Shown here piece after piece: positions 10,380 to 22,015 of a stretch of 64,000 nt of DNA. Source of the DNA: Echinococcus granulosus (lineage: Eukaryota > Platyhelminthes > Cestoda > Cyclophyllidea > Taeniidae); contig NW_020170425.1 in NCBI RefSeq assembly GCF_000524195.1, positions 68,668 to 132,667 on the forward strand. Reading direction: 5' to 3'. The position numbers and the translations under genes were made by a program. The notes under the pieces were generated by a model. That model was not told the origin of the DNA and did no database searches. It saw only the letters and a program-made list of their open reading frames with translations. Numbering within the stretch: position 1 is the first letter of the stretch; each line of letters starts with the position of its first letter.

Positions 10380-12618
10380 TTAGGGAAATGAACTGTTTTG
10401 TTATTTGTTTGCTCTGGGTAGTCGAGTTTGCTCCCTCTTATAGCACGCCTCTCGCGAGTTGTCAGATTTTACGCCCTTCGCTGTGCACAGGTCGGATGCC
10501 AAATGGGTGGGAGTTGGTGTGCGTTAGTGATTCCCTGCTACGTGGACCATGATGCTAAGAGCGGGTGCGGTTACCACAGGCTCATTCACCTGCATGCCTT
10601 AAAAAGGGAAGTTTAAATGTTAGGATCGGATCTTTTACTGTTGACCGTAAAATTAGCCAATTCTTGTGAGCAAGGCGTAAATAATATTACATGCCCACAA
10701 CTGCTTCGGTGCAAATTGACAAAACGGAAGCTATCTGTAGGTAATTAACACGTGCAGATTTGTACTGAAAGCGCTCATCTGATGTGGGCGACGTGCAAAC
10801 AAGTTGCATACATAATTGTGTGGGATAAACTATTCAATGGACTTCATTTATAAAAAGGTTTCTCGACTTCTGATCTTGTCCCTTAGACGTAGACGCCAGT
10901 CAGTCGTCCCACAAAGCATTGAGGAAACGAAAGAACAGTACCAACTTAGTGTCAATTGGAGGAGACGTTTTAGAGGTGAGGCTACGACTAGCGTAAATGT
11001 GCGTAGGTATTTTAAAAACCAAACTTGGCACAGGTGGGCGGAAATGCATCGTGCCTTTCTTCTTCGTTGGTAAGCGACTTATAAGTCAAAATCACTCACC
11101 ATGAGCGCTATTGGTAAAAGGAAGTTTGCACAGCATCAAAGAGTGGTGTTACTCTATGCGCAACGGCCCGTAGCGATGTGAAAGAAGTCGTTGCAACACC
11201 GTTCAACGCAATAGAAACAATTGCATGACTTTGTAACAATAATATGATTATTTGAATAGAGTCGGCAGCAAGAAATCCGACTTTAAGCATTTTAGTCCGA
11301 ATAAAAATGCCAGCGGTAAATCAGCATTAAAATTATCCGCATCCTCCATATTCGGCATTCCTCTTTTATAGAGTACCGTGCTAGTTCTTACGCATGTTTA
11401 TTGAACAGCGCAAATATACGCGAACAAATGTCCTCCAAACCCAAGCGTTGTCATTCGTTGGATAAAGTTTGGCTTTATTTGTTTGCTATTTTTGATTTGT
11501 GACGCTTTTGGCGTAAACAGCAGTTAGCTTTGAACTCCCAGCAATGCCACCAAAAGCCTATGCTCAATGTATGCCCGATTTCGCGAGGAGTTTTGGCTGT
11601 TGTGGCTCATCATGAAAGCAATCGGGGAGACGCTCAATGATAGCTCTCACAAAATCCTCTCCTTTTCAAATAATCACATAGTTTACCAAGAAGTGTGCGT
11701 AAAATGAGCTCAAAGTAAAAAGTTTGACTCCGGACAAACCAACTTTCGAAAAGCCAAGAAGAGTTCCTTAGAATCATGAGAAAACTTTACAAAGTATTGT
11801 TTCGGCAACTCAGGGCCGTGCAAACCAATAAATCTCTTGAGTGAGGGTTTTCAAGCTTCCGTTGGATTGCAGGAGGATTCGCTGCAATAGTTTCATCTTG
11901 AGGTGTGTAGATGGTAGTGGTTGTTACCATCACCAAACATTTTGGTGTGTTTAAAACAAACTCCCTGTGTTCTAAATTAAATTTTCTTGAATTTCTTAAA
12001 TTTTTTTAATACCTGTCTTACAGGTATGTGGACAAAGTGTGTGTTCCCGGAGCAGATAGGACGTTGGCTACTGCCTTTCTCTTGAACGGTTTTGCAAGCT
12101 GTGATTGCACTAGACAAATAAGCCAAATCCTAATGACAACTAAGTGTGAGATACTTTAAAGGAAGTAAAATTAAAACTTAAACTACTCTGAGGTGTCAGT
12201 TTGAAAATGATTCTAAAATTAGCGGTTACTTTATGTCGGGGTTAATATTTTAGCCCCATTAGACTAGTTGCCGTTCCATATAGATGAATTTTGTTCAATT
12301 AAACATGAATTTTTTTATTACACAGTTAAGTAAATGCACGATTTGAGCATGAATTGTAGTTGTATGGAGGACTAGTATCTAATCAGTCATCAAGACTGAT
12401 TACAATGCTTTGTTAGTCTGTCTAACTCTGCGTTTGATTGCACTAGCACTTAAGCTTCTTGAGGTTGTGCTTCTGACCCATGCCAGTTGCCTCCGTCCTT
12501 CTGTAAGTCAGTAGCATATTTTCTGCCAACCGATTTATCCGCGACGTTTGCATATTGCAGTGGAACTATCCAAATGTTGCATTTCGAAAAACTATGAGAA
12601 TTATAATTGCATCAACAT
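10380..12618. other. 2.2 kb intergenic region, nothing recognised
   Basis: AT-rich sequence between convergent genes. The reading frames present are short, lack codon-use or domain signs of coding, and have no paired splice sites that I trust. No RNA gene or repeat unit was identified. Confidence 0.35.
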
Positions 12619-12624
12619 TTTATT
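12619..12624 (-). terminator. polyadenylation signal candidate for the unrecognised gene
   Basis: TTTATT on the plus strand reads AATAAA on the minus strand, about 265 bp downstream of the stop at 12889. Its use is inferred. Confidence 0.35.
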
Positions 12625-12888
12625 GGAGCAAACGCACACAATACATGCGCACTCCAGTCAATGTTATACCAAATTTTTTGCTGTGACTTTCAACTCACAC
12701 TAATATTTCATAGAAGAATAAACACCCAAAGGTTGGAAGAAGTAAGGACTCTGGAACTGAGGATTGCTTGTTTATCTCGCCTAGAATATGAGGCTAGCGT
12801 GGGAAAGATGGTCTCAACGGAACGGAGCACGCACTGGTTACTTTGTGGAACGCAAAATCACCTAGTACGAGTTTTCCTTTTGCTTCAT

Positions 12889-14792
12889 TTATATTAGCAG
12901 ACCCTTGTTGACCGCCACTGACGTCGAGACGCAGCAGTTTTTATATTTCTCAGAGATTTTCGCCTCAATCTGCTCGCGAGTGCATTGGTTTAGGGCTTGT
13001 TTAACGCTCTCCAGCGTCACTCGTTTGGCGTCTCCGCAGGATATTGTGTTAATCACTGGATCTGTCCGGCTGAACTGTTTGGCGAGGCTCCAGATCTTTT
13101 CTATGCTGCAGTCTCCCTTCATTTCCCCCTTCAAACCAGTTTCTTCCAAAATTTTCTCAATCTATTAATAAAAAGCGTGCTGTTTTATCACAACGCTTCT
13201 TGAATAGTAGTATGTGACAGAAATAAGAAAACTGTACTGAAGTCCTCGTTAAGACAAATACTTGAGACATCTACGCATAGAAATAAGAATTCGTCTTGAG
13301 AAAGTTTTTTCCCACTCGCCATCCACACGGAAAGGAATCATTTAAAAAGGAAAAAGCAATCCTGACGCCTAAACTGTTGCTGACTTGACATCTATTTTTG
13401 ATCAAAAAAGTGATATAAAGTTGTGTTAAAATTAGAGGAATTCCGAGTCTCCAGAAAACTTGGCTAAAAACACGGGGAATACTTTCGGAAGGGATTTCGA
13501 ATGAGCATAAGCATTGGACAACCTGTTAAGTGGATCAGATTTCCTGGCCACTAACTTTCAACACTCTGGGAAAATAAACCCAGTGGTTGAAGAGAGGGCG
13601 GATCAATTATTTTAAAGATGATGCATCAAATGCTTTGTCATTTGAACATTCTTTTTGCTTGTTTCGCAAAGTTTTTTAGAAAAAAATTAAGGAGTTACAA
13701 GCCCACCAAATCACTCAAATGGAAAACTGTCTGAATGTTTAGAAAAAAAACATTGTCTAGCCTTGAGGTCTCCAACTTATGGCACTTTTCGGTGCTCACT
13801 TAGCCAGTCCTCTTCTCCTTGAACACCCATCCTAACTTGTCTCAGTAGTGAATGTTAGTTTAAGAAGGCATCAATGAATCTGTACATAACCAAAAAGGTT
13901 TACGTTCATAAAAAAAGCGCGTTCCAGCATAAACATTCCCTTAAAAGAGCGATTGTTTACTGTCAGCGTACCAAAAGACATGCACCAAGTAAAAAATGGA
14001 TGCAGTTGTGTAGTGAGGTAATCGTAGTAGCAGGAATGGGGTAACGGTTTCATCGGTACAATGCCGATAAGAGGGAAAGGAGTTAAGGGCTTGCGGTGTA
14101 GTACAGCCAATTTGAGGTTGTGCAAACTGTACCCCGTTTAACAATGACGTCGCAGAAGTTCCGCTTCTGTATTTGGTAAAGAAGGATTACAAACGGGAGC
14201 CTGGTATCTAAATCGTGTCGGTCTCATCAGTACGATCGCTGCGCTTGAGTGCGCCAAAACGACAAATGTAAGGAAGTGATGATGACCACTACCTTTGAAT
14301 TAATTGAGAACCATAACTAGGTGCTTCTACTGACCGACCCAATATCATCAAACCGACTAAGAAAGGTAGTGCTGTGAAACGCGTTTTTTTTCTTTTGTGA
14401 CACAATGCTTAGAAGCCCGGTAAAAACATTAAAAGCGAGAACAAGGAGGCAAATTATGGCATTTGTAAACCTATTCATGAGTAAAATGGACAATGATTCA
14501 TGCAAACGATTGGAAAAAGCTAAAATAGTATAAAACAAAACAATTCCTGATAGACCAAGCAAACTACTTTTCTTCTGAATTCCAACCACGCCATTGCAGT
14601 TTTGACAATTTCAATGGTAATCACATGCACTGTAGAGACAGGCGTACTCGAAGCTAAGCAACTTACCTCTTCTTTGGTTCGAAGAACAAACATCCGCCTC
14701 TTGCAACTGTCGTATCTTCCTTGAAAGGGCGTGCACACGGAACTCTGGGCAGTGGGAACACAAATTTCTCCATGTCGCCTATTTTTGTACAG
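12889..14792 (-). CDS. unrecognised gene, 3' part (at least 2 exons)
   Basis: I do not recognise this protein. The terminal exon 13161-12889 opens after a TTATTAATAG acceptor, reads IEKILEETGLKGEMKG at its start and ends NKGLLI then TAA, 90 residues. It is hydrophilic, Lys/Glu-rich and probably helical, unlike chance translation. A second likely exon at 14792-14667 has a strong TTTTGTTTTCAG acceptor and a GTAAGT donor; it is 126 nt, and in the phase that fits (0 to 0) it ends MFVLRTKEE, which would run directly into IEKILEETG. Another frame of the same exon starts MEKFVFPLPRVPC and cannot be excluded. Upstream exons and the start codon were not found. The gene lies downstream of the EFHB-like gene on the same strand. 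The two exons may not belong together. Confidence 0.4.
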
Positions 14793-16470
14793 CTGAAAAC
14801 AAAAAGAGCATATCCCAAGATAAATACTCAGAAAACCACAACAAATAACGATGTCTTGCATAAGACTACGGTTTCAGCACTAGCTGTAAAGAGGTTTACA
14901 TGCTTTGTAAATTGCACGTACTTTGGAATGTGTTTAGTCAAGCATTGAGCATTCCCCTGCATTTACACCCTGTTTACTTTCAGAACGGCGACCGCTTGGC
15001 TCTTCGTAAACACTTTGTCAAATGCGCACTTGGCAATTCAAAAAGATTAACAACATGCGAAAAAGCTACCATTATTTTAAATTATGATCGCTTTTATTTC
15101 AATTAAACCGGCTACTAAAGAAAAGAACTAAGCTTTGCCATGTCTTTGATCACATAATTGCTTAATAGAAATTCGAATCCGCCATACTGTTTTTCGTTAT
15201 TTCGAACAACTACACGATTGATTACAACCACTTTCGCGCAGCTTGAAACCATTTCCTTTGACACTGTAATGCTGACAATAAGGCTTTTGAGGCAATAAAG
15301 CAACTTTCTCTAAAAAGAGTTTTCAGCATGGCCTGTTTTGAACAGGATTGAAGTGCGGAAATAAAGGAAATCAGTACAATGTCTCGAAAATTACAGCTGT
15401 CCGAGCATTGTAACCTCGAATCGAGGTGTAAGTAACTTTCCATTTGACGGTGAAAGATTAAACTCATTAAGTAATAAAACATAAAATAAGATTAAAACTT
15501 GCATCGGTCCTCAGATCGATGCAAAGTTCAATTGGTGATACCTTAATCCGGGGTCTAAGCGGAACGCGGAGCAGGGATGAATACCAAGATACATGATCCC
15601 CTTTTCGATGCAAAATGAGCCTGACGCTCTAATTACAACTACCATTAGGTGAAAAAAAGGGACTATTCCACAATATGAAGGTCGGAGATAACGAAAGATA
15701 AGTGGAATAAAAACAAGCATTTTAAGACGGTAAGTGTACTTTAGTGAGAAAGACACGGCTATGATGGATGTGGCTGACTGCTGTTGCGAAATGTTACCAG
15801 AAATATCATTTGAGGGGGATCTAATTTTGCTAATAAAAAATCTGGTAAAACCATTTTTAACCCAGAGAGTAGTCGTGTTTCTACTGGCGCCACTTGGCCA
15901 TTATAAACACTAACTACCATAGAGGCAAAATATAAATTTGATACAGTTGTGCTTAAACTAGGCCTATCTCAGTAATTTAGTGCCAAACCAACGGAAAACA
16001 AATTTATAAAGCTGGCTTGGCAAAAAGAGAATAAGGATCAGACATGAGTTTACAAATTAAAGTAATACAGAGCACGAACACAAAATTTACAAGCTAACAT
16101 TTCCCCTTGTGTTACTTTGAAAGGTTTCAATGTAAATGTTGAAATTTCATGAAAATATTTGCAAAAAAGTAATGTAAACCTACGAGGTCAATCGGCTCAC
16201 AGTTTCGGGTTGAAAAGCCGAGAGGCTGCCACAGACTGCTATTTATAAGTCCGTTGCGGTTTCCCTGATAGGCTTGGTTTGTCGTTGAAGGTACCTTACT
16301 TCTAGCCTTAATTGCATTAGCTATCCGCAGTCGAGTCTTTTCAGCACCTCAAATGAATGGTGTGCGAATAAAAATTTCACTAATTCAAGGGAAGCAAAGA
16401 ACAATGCTTGACATTAAAGCGTTGCCTCATTAAATAACAAAATTAACTCAAAATCCTCTTGACTTTGCGA

Positions 16471-16476
16471 TTTATT
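16471..16476 (-). terminator. polyadenylation signal candidate for the EFHB-like gene
   Basis: TTTATT on the plus strand (AATAAA on minus) lies about 65 bp beyond the stop codon at 16543. Its usage is inferred. Confidence 0.5.
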
Positions 16477-16542
16477 ATATAGACAAGTAAAACAGCAATT
16501 GTTATCATGATAATAAGCTAAACAAGTATAAATGAAATAAAG

Positions 16543-18873
16543 CTACTGCATACATTCCGATGACTGTTGAACACATTGGGTTTCATCGATGTACCCGTGC
16601 CCGAAGGGTCTCTCCCAGGGTTGGAAGCGGTTAAAATCAAGTATTTTCGCCATAAGTCTCCAGTTTATAATTTTTGGGTAATTTGTCCCATCCTCTCGAA
16701 ACTCAACAGTTTCAGACAGTTTCTTATTCACGGCGTTCCTTCCGTTGTCTTCACGGATAATATCGAAAAGCAGCTCACGCAGCTCATTGTCAAGAGGGGG
16801 TTCAAATGCCTCGTAGACCTCCTGAGCTACCGCTTCGGTAATGTATTGCTCCTAAGTAAATAAAACCATAAGATTTTACTTATAGAGTGCGAGTAGAACT
16901 TATTGCTTCGACTTACACCATTGGCCAGATCGCAAAGAACGGCCGCAAGATCAGGCCCTCGATTGTACCTTTTATCCCTCAGTTGTTTCTTAACCAGCGC
17001 TCTAACGATTCTCTCCTGTTCGGCTAAGTCTACGCAGTGATTTCCTGCGTTTCGATTGTTGTGAAATGGGGTGCTATATGGAGCTGTCAGACCAAGAATA
17101 TTTTTTGGTGTGAAGCCATGCATCAACTCGGCTACATTTCGCTTCCCAATCATGGAGGGTTTTCCAAATGTATGATTTGTATCCCTAAAATTATGTCAAA
17201 ATGTTGCATTTTCGGTTATTTAGGCAAAACGTACTTAATCTCTAATACCTGTTTATAAAGCGAGATATGTGCTACAGTTGATTAACCGTTAATAACCCCT
17301 GTGCCATATTTTAAGGAGTTTGACTTCACGTTATTACGATGTTTAACGTACAAAAACGAGGAAGCTCTGCATCTTTCTATTTATTTAATTAGTGAACTTA
17401 CAATAGCACAAAAGCACCCATCTTCCCATCCTATTTATGAGACGGAACTATCACAACATTAGACAGAATTTGAGCGCCTTTGGTTTTGGTTACGGAAGAA
17501 AAGTGACAAAAAATAAATAAAAAGACACCTCAAAAAACAGGACTTTAAGGTTACATAAAAACATCACATTTCAAGAGGTGATAAGAATATCATGAAAACT
17601 AGGACGATTCCATCTGATCGCAAATTTGAAAAAATGGAACAATATGATGTATGAATGTTTTAGGCAAATAATTATCAATCCATTATATAAAATCAGGAAA
17701 GCATGGGAGCCTACATTACATTTTTGACCTTATTCAAGCATTCTGAGTCTACAGTCATTTCAGTCTTATCGTTTACCCAGTTCATTAACTGGTGTACGCA
17801 GCTACCTTCTTTGTCACTGCATGTTACCACACCAAAACGTTTATCTTCCCTAAAACTAAAAGCAAGAGAACGAGTAAATTAAAAGCATTCAATATACATA
17901 ACATCATATTTATGTAATTATATAAAGTAGAGAACTTACACAATGCGTAGCTCAGGCAAAAATACCGGCGGAATTAATTATGATCAAACCTTATTTTGAT
18001 CGGTTTTAAATTTTACTTATCAATGGATTGGTAAATTAGTATTCAATTTACGTAATATTGGAATTATTGTTATTATTCATGCCCCAACTTATTTAGATTT
18101 TTTACTTGCAGGAGATAACAACTCTTACGCTTTTGACGCCGATACCTTAGAATATTGGACCTCACTTAAGGCTAAGAATAAACGACTTACTGGCTGTTAT
18201 AACCACGTTCAGCCTGTTCACCGGGCAGAAGTCTTGCATATGGGCGCAAATAATGCATGCGGTCTTCCAATTCCTGCTTGAGAATCTCAATTCTCCGGAT
18301 GTCAGGATTCAGTAGATTTGCAATACCGTCTTCGCATTAGAAGATACAGGTCAATAATGATATCTTATCTGTCTTACTTTTAACAATACAGAATAAAGTT
18401 ATGACCACAAATCGAAACAAAATACTAGGCTTTTTCAAATTTACGGCTGGCTAACAAAAGCCACTTTTCGTTACAGCATCAAATGTCCATTTTATTTAAA
18501 GATCGTGAAGTTTTTAATAGGCGAGCAAAGATTTCTTGCAAATGCAGTGGCCATTTCAGCTGGGTAAAATCGTCCACAAGACAGACATTGGAGCAGGACT
18601 ATATTTATTAAGTACTTTCTTTTAAAATGCATTTTGATAAAAATACGTAAAAATACCAACTGTTTTACACATCCACTTCGAGTAAACTAACCTTTTACTA
18701 AGGGTTTCCCAAAGATAGTTTTATTAGGATCAATATGACTCGGCAGATTCGGTTTGGGCGAGGTTTCCACAGGTTTGCGCCTGTTAGTTTCGTATACTTT
18801 TTCGTTTTCACTTGTAATTCTTTGTTTCAAAGGGGAAAGGTCTTCTGGTGCTATGCAATCTTTCATTGATACA
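16543..18873 (-). CDS. EFHB/CFAP21-like ciliary protein, 3' part (5 exons seen)
   Basis: Five exons with good splice sites: 18873-18692, 18329-18191, 17849-17729, 17184-16917 and 16851-16543, with a TAG at 16543-16545. Features resembling EF-hand family member B, an axonemal microtubule inner protein, are the repeated TFGKP-type motif (DPNKTIFGKP and TNHTFGKPS), LLPGEQAERGYN, and the C-terminal layout of a helical EF-hand-like region followed by KIINWRLMAKILDFNR. The identification rests on remembered family pattern and is tentative. I see no clear canonical calcium loop. Phases agree for the first three exons and for the last two, but exon 17849-17729 ends in phase 0 by its best donor while exon 17184 starts in phase 2, so an exon is missing or a boundary is wrong. 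The 5' exons, somewhere above 18.9 kb, were not found. Confidence 0.5.
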
Positions 18874-18879
18874 CTAAAG

Positions 18880-21460
18880 TAATTTTAACAAAATGTTTGG
18901 CTGCTACTGACGTAGCCTAAAGTAGAGAGCCCGTATTTTCGAATGCAGTGAGTAAGTTAGTTAAATTAATTCAAAATTCAATACCTATATCCTGCCAAAT
19001 TATGAGCAATATAGTAAAAGTCAATGACATACATAAACTTATAATCTGTAAGAACCAACTACTTGATGTTCCCTTACGTCTAAAATAATTTCAGGCCATT
19101 TTATCTTGACAAAGCCAAAAAAACAATTTTACGACAAAAAAAACAAACAAGTTTGTGATTGTGTATCGAAGAGGTATATGATGGCAGTTAATATATCAGA
19201 TACCCCTGTTCGGGTCTGGAACCGTGGTTTAGAACCCTTGCAAATTCAAGCTGTGAATCCTTTACCATAGCCCAGAAAATCCTATGATCTGCAAGTTTTG
19301 TTTGGTTCCACTTGTGCATAATGCATTGTTTTTCTGGACTTGGAGGCTTTGTCATTCATAATGTAACGAAAATCGTACCCTTTTCGGATGTTGAATGCAA
19401 CTTTTCATTGCCTTGCTGCCTTTCATTTTATTGCATATTACCTGTTGATTTTAAAAGCTAATCGCACAATACCTGGTAGCTTTTAACATTAGATGAATGG
19501 TTTTGCAACGCCATATGATCGGTTACTACAGAAACGCGCCAATAAGTGCAGTTCAAAAGTGCAACAAACCTTCAAGGCAATCACAAACAATGCATGTGCT
19601 TCGGAAAACTGCCATATCAAATCGTCTAGTTAGCCAGGAAGGATATGATTTAAAATATAAGTTTGTACAAGCAAACGTCACATGCTAGCTAGTGCCATAT
19701 CATTAAAGTGTGATTAAATGCCATACCTAATTAATATTCAGCGCATTCCCTGGATTTTTACTGAGTTGTCATGCCCTGGGAACAATGACGATAAGAAAAT
19801 TGGGTACGGTCTGCCTAAATGTAGGTCACATCTAAAAAAATTTGGATTAATGTGTTCATTATTGATCTAATGAAACGGCATCTGGAGTCCATCAAAACTA
19901 GATATTTTCACTGCTCTATCCTTCTGAAAGGCGTATCTCCCTGCTGCCATTTTGAGTAAATTATTAATCATAAAGCATAATTGCAATCAAACTGGCTTTA
20001 CGCATTACATCGACATTTATAGCTAGAGAGCCTTATTTTTCTAGGGTTAGTTATTCGACTTCTGAAATACGTCTCCGCGACCAACCCACCATCGTAAGAC
20101 CTGGTTTCGGCATAGCTGAGTTACTTGAGCAACTTGATGCGCCCTCGGCCTCGGTTACAGTTCTTAGGAATGGAAACATCCTCACCAGTAGAACCGGTAA
20201 CCTAATGTGACATCCGCAGACTCAACCAGGTTCCCAACCGGTCTTTATGTTGTTTTGACCTTGGCAATAAAAGACACAGCATTGAACAAATTTTGTTTAC
20301 GATCATTGTTAAGCCAGTCAAAACTGACGTAGCCGAAAGTGGAGTTCCGAAATAACAAGCAATCAAGTCGAACGAAAGACAGATACCCCCAAAGGGTAAA
20401 TAATCTGAGATTTCACAATTGAGAACACATTCCATTACGACTATGGTACACTGCTGTCCATTCTCGTCAAATAAATCTAATTTAAAAGGGTTATTGTGGC
20501 AAGATATTCACAAGAAAAAGAAGCTGAGGCTGAAGGTAATTAAACTGTCAACATTATGGTACATTTAGTAAAACACGTCACGAATTAAGGATAAGATTCG
20601 CCGACGTCGTGAAGACCTTCATTCTGTACAGGACGTGGTATGTACCAGTATAACTTCGCGCTTTCTCTCAGTCAGAATTGAAAGACACTTCACAGGTAGA
20701 GAGGAGGGCTGGACGTCTGAACTAGCATACATCCCCTGCAATGGGTGACCCTAGTAAGAAAGTGCAAAGGATATAAAAACAAACTTTAAAGCTTTTAGAT
20801 TGTTTTCCCATTCGACGGAATACAATAACTCATCAATCCGTAAGATAAAATGTATATTTTGCCATGAGAACTTTTACGACGGTCGAGTATAGGTCACCAA
20901 AGTCACTGGTGTGGGAGTATAGGTTCGCTACAAACGGTGACCTCGCACGGTCAAAAAAAGGTAGAAAAGAGCATTTTTTGCGAGTCAAGTGGATGGAGTG
21001 GCCTTTACTAGGTATTCTGCTAGATATCTGCCCCAATCGGTTCTACAACTGCTCTCTAATGCCTAAACCTAGCTAGTAAGGTTATCTCCCACGTGCTGAG
21101 CTAACTGGCCTGAAAATGAAAGGCCTGATGAATACGAGTTCACTGGATTATTTGAAATTGAGGATAATTCATCCCGATTATGCGTGACATAGCTTTTAGG
21201 ACAGGAGCAATTTAGTTGAATGAATTCAAGGAAGTGGTTACCTCTTTTGGGACAGAAATTTTTGTGGATTTTCGTAAGAGGGTCTTTTTAAGTTGCCTTA
21301 ACTTCATGGAAAATGTAAACTTTAAGTTGCTAATAGAATGCATATATAAATATATGTATTGAAGGCTCATTACATTGGTCAGTAAAATATCTGGATTTAA
21401 AAATGAGGAAAATATTTCCACTAGGATAGAAGTTCCTATGAAAAAAGGTTGTGGATTTCC
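18880..21460. other. 2.6 kb between the EFHB-like gene and liprin-alpha, no supported gene
   Basis: This stretch should hold the missing 5' exons of the EFHB-like gene, but I could not identify any with confidence. Reading frames near 20.2-20.4 kb and 20.8-21.0 kb lack plausible splice sites or family similarity. No RNA gene was recognised. Confidence 0.3.
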
Positions 21461-21465
21461 AAGTT

Positions 21466-21471
21466 TTTATT
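21466..21471 (-). terminator. polyadenylation signal candidate for liprin-alpha
   Basis: TTTATT on plus (AATAAA on minus) lies about 545 bp downstream of the liprin stop codon. It is the first clean hexamer that I noticed; usage is inferred. Confidence 0.35.
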
Positions 21472-22015
21472 GGGATTCATTCTTTAGAATAGTTTAAATA
21501 GATGGTATTTGAGTTATGGTGTAAATGGAACAGAATTATCTAGTTTTTAATCCGGTGTAATCTTTTTTAGGAACTGTAAAGATTATCAAACAGATAATAT
21601 TAACTACGCAATTCCTATGGCTGCCGCTTTACCATTGACAGTTATTTTCAGTTTCGAATCAGAACTTCTTGCTTCTTGACGTGTCACTAAAATCCGATGC
21701 AGAAATAAGTGTTGATCTACTATAAACATAAGTGATTGAACAAGGACCGGTTCCAAGGTTCATCATTATGAAACAGATCGTGTAAATATTTGGCCAATAA
21801 ACTTTCCCCTAGTAATTTTGCAGATTGATTTACTATTATTAAATAAGTGTGATCTGGTGGAGTATTGTCCCCTTATCGCAAAACAGCAGCGTATAAGTTC
21901 GGGAAAGTTCCACAAGCTCGCTAAGAGCCCAAACTCTTCCCGCTGTCGTAAAAGTAAATTAAAGCAATTTGCAACTTACATGTCATACACATGATTTAAT
22001 GAGAAAAACACTTTT

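Noticed and set aside
17990..18180. AT-rich plus-strand sequence that looked like a mitochondrial or coding fragment
   Set aside because: Its frames are broken and the neighbouring signal belongs to the minus-strand EFHB-like exon at 18329-18191.
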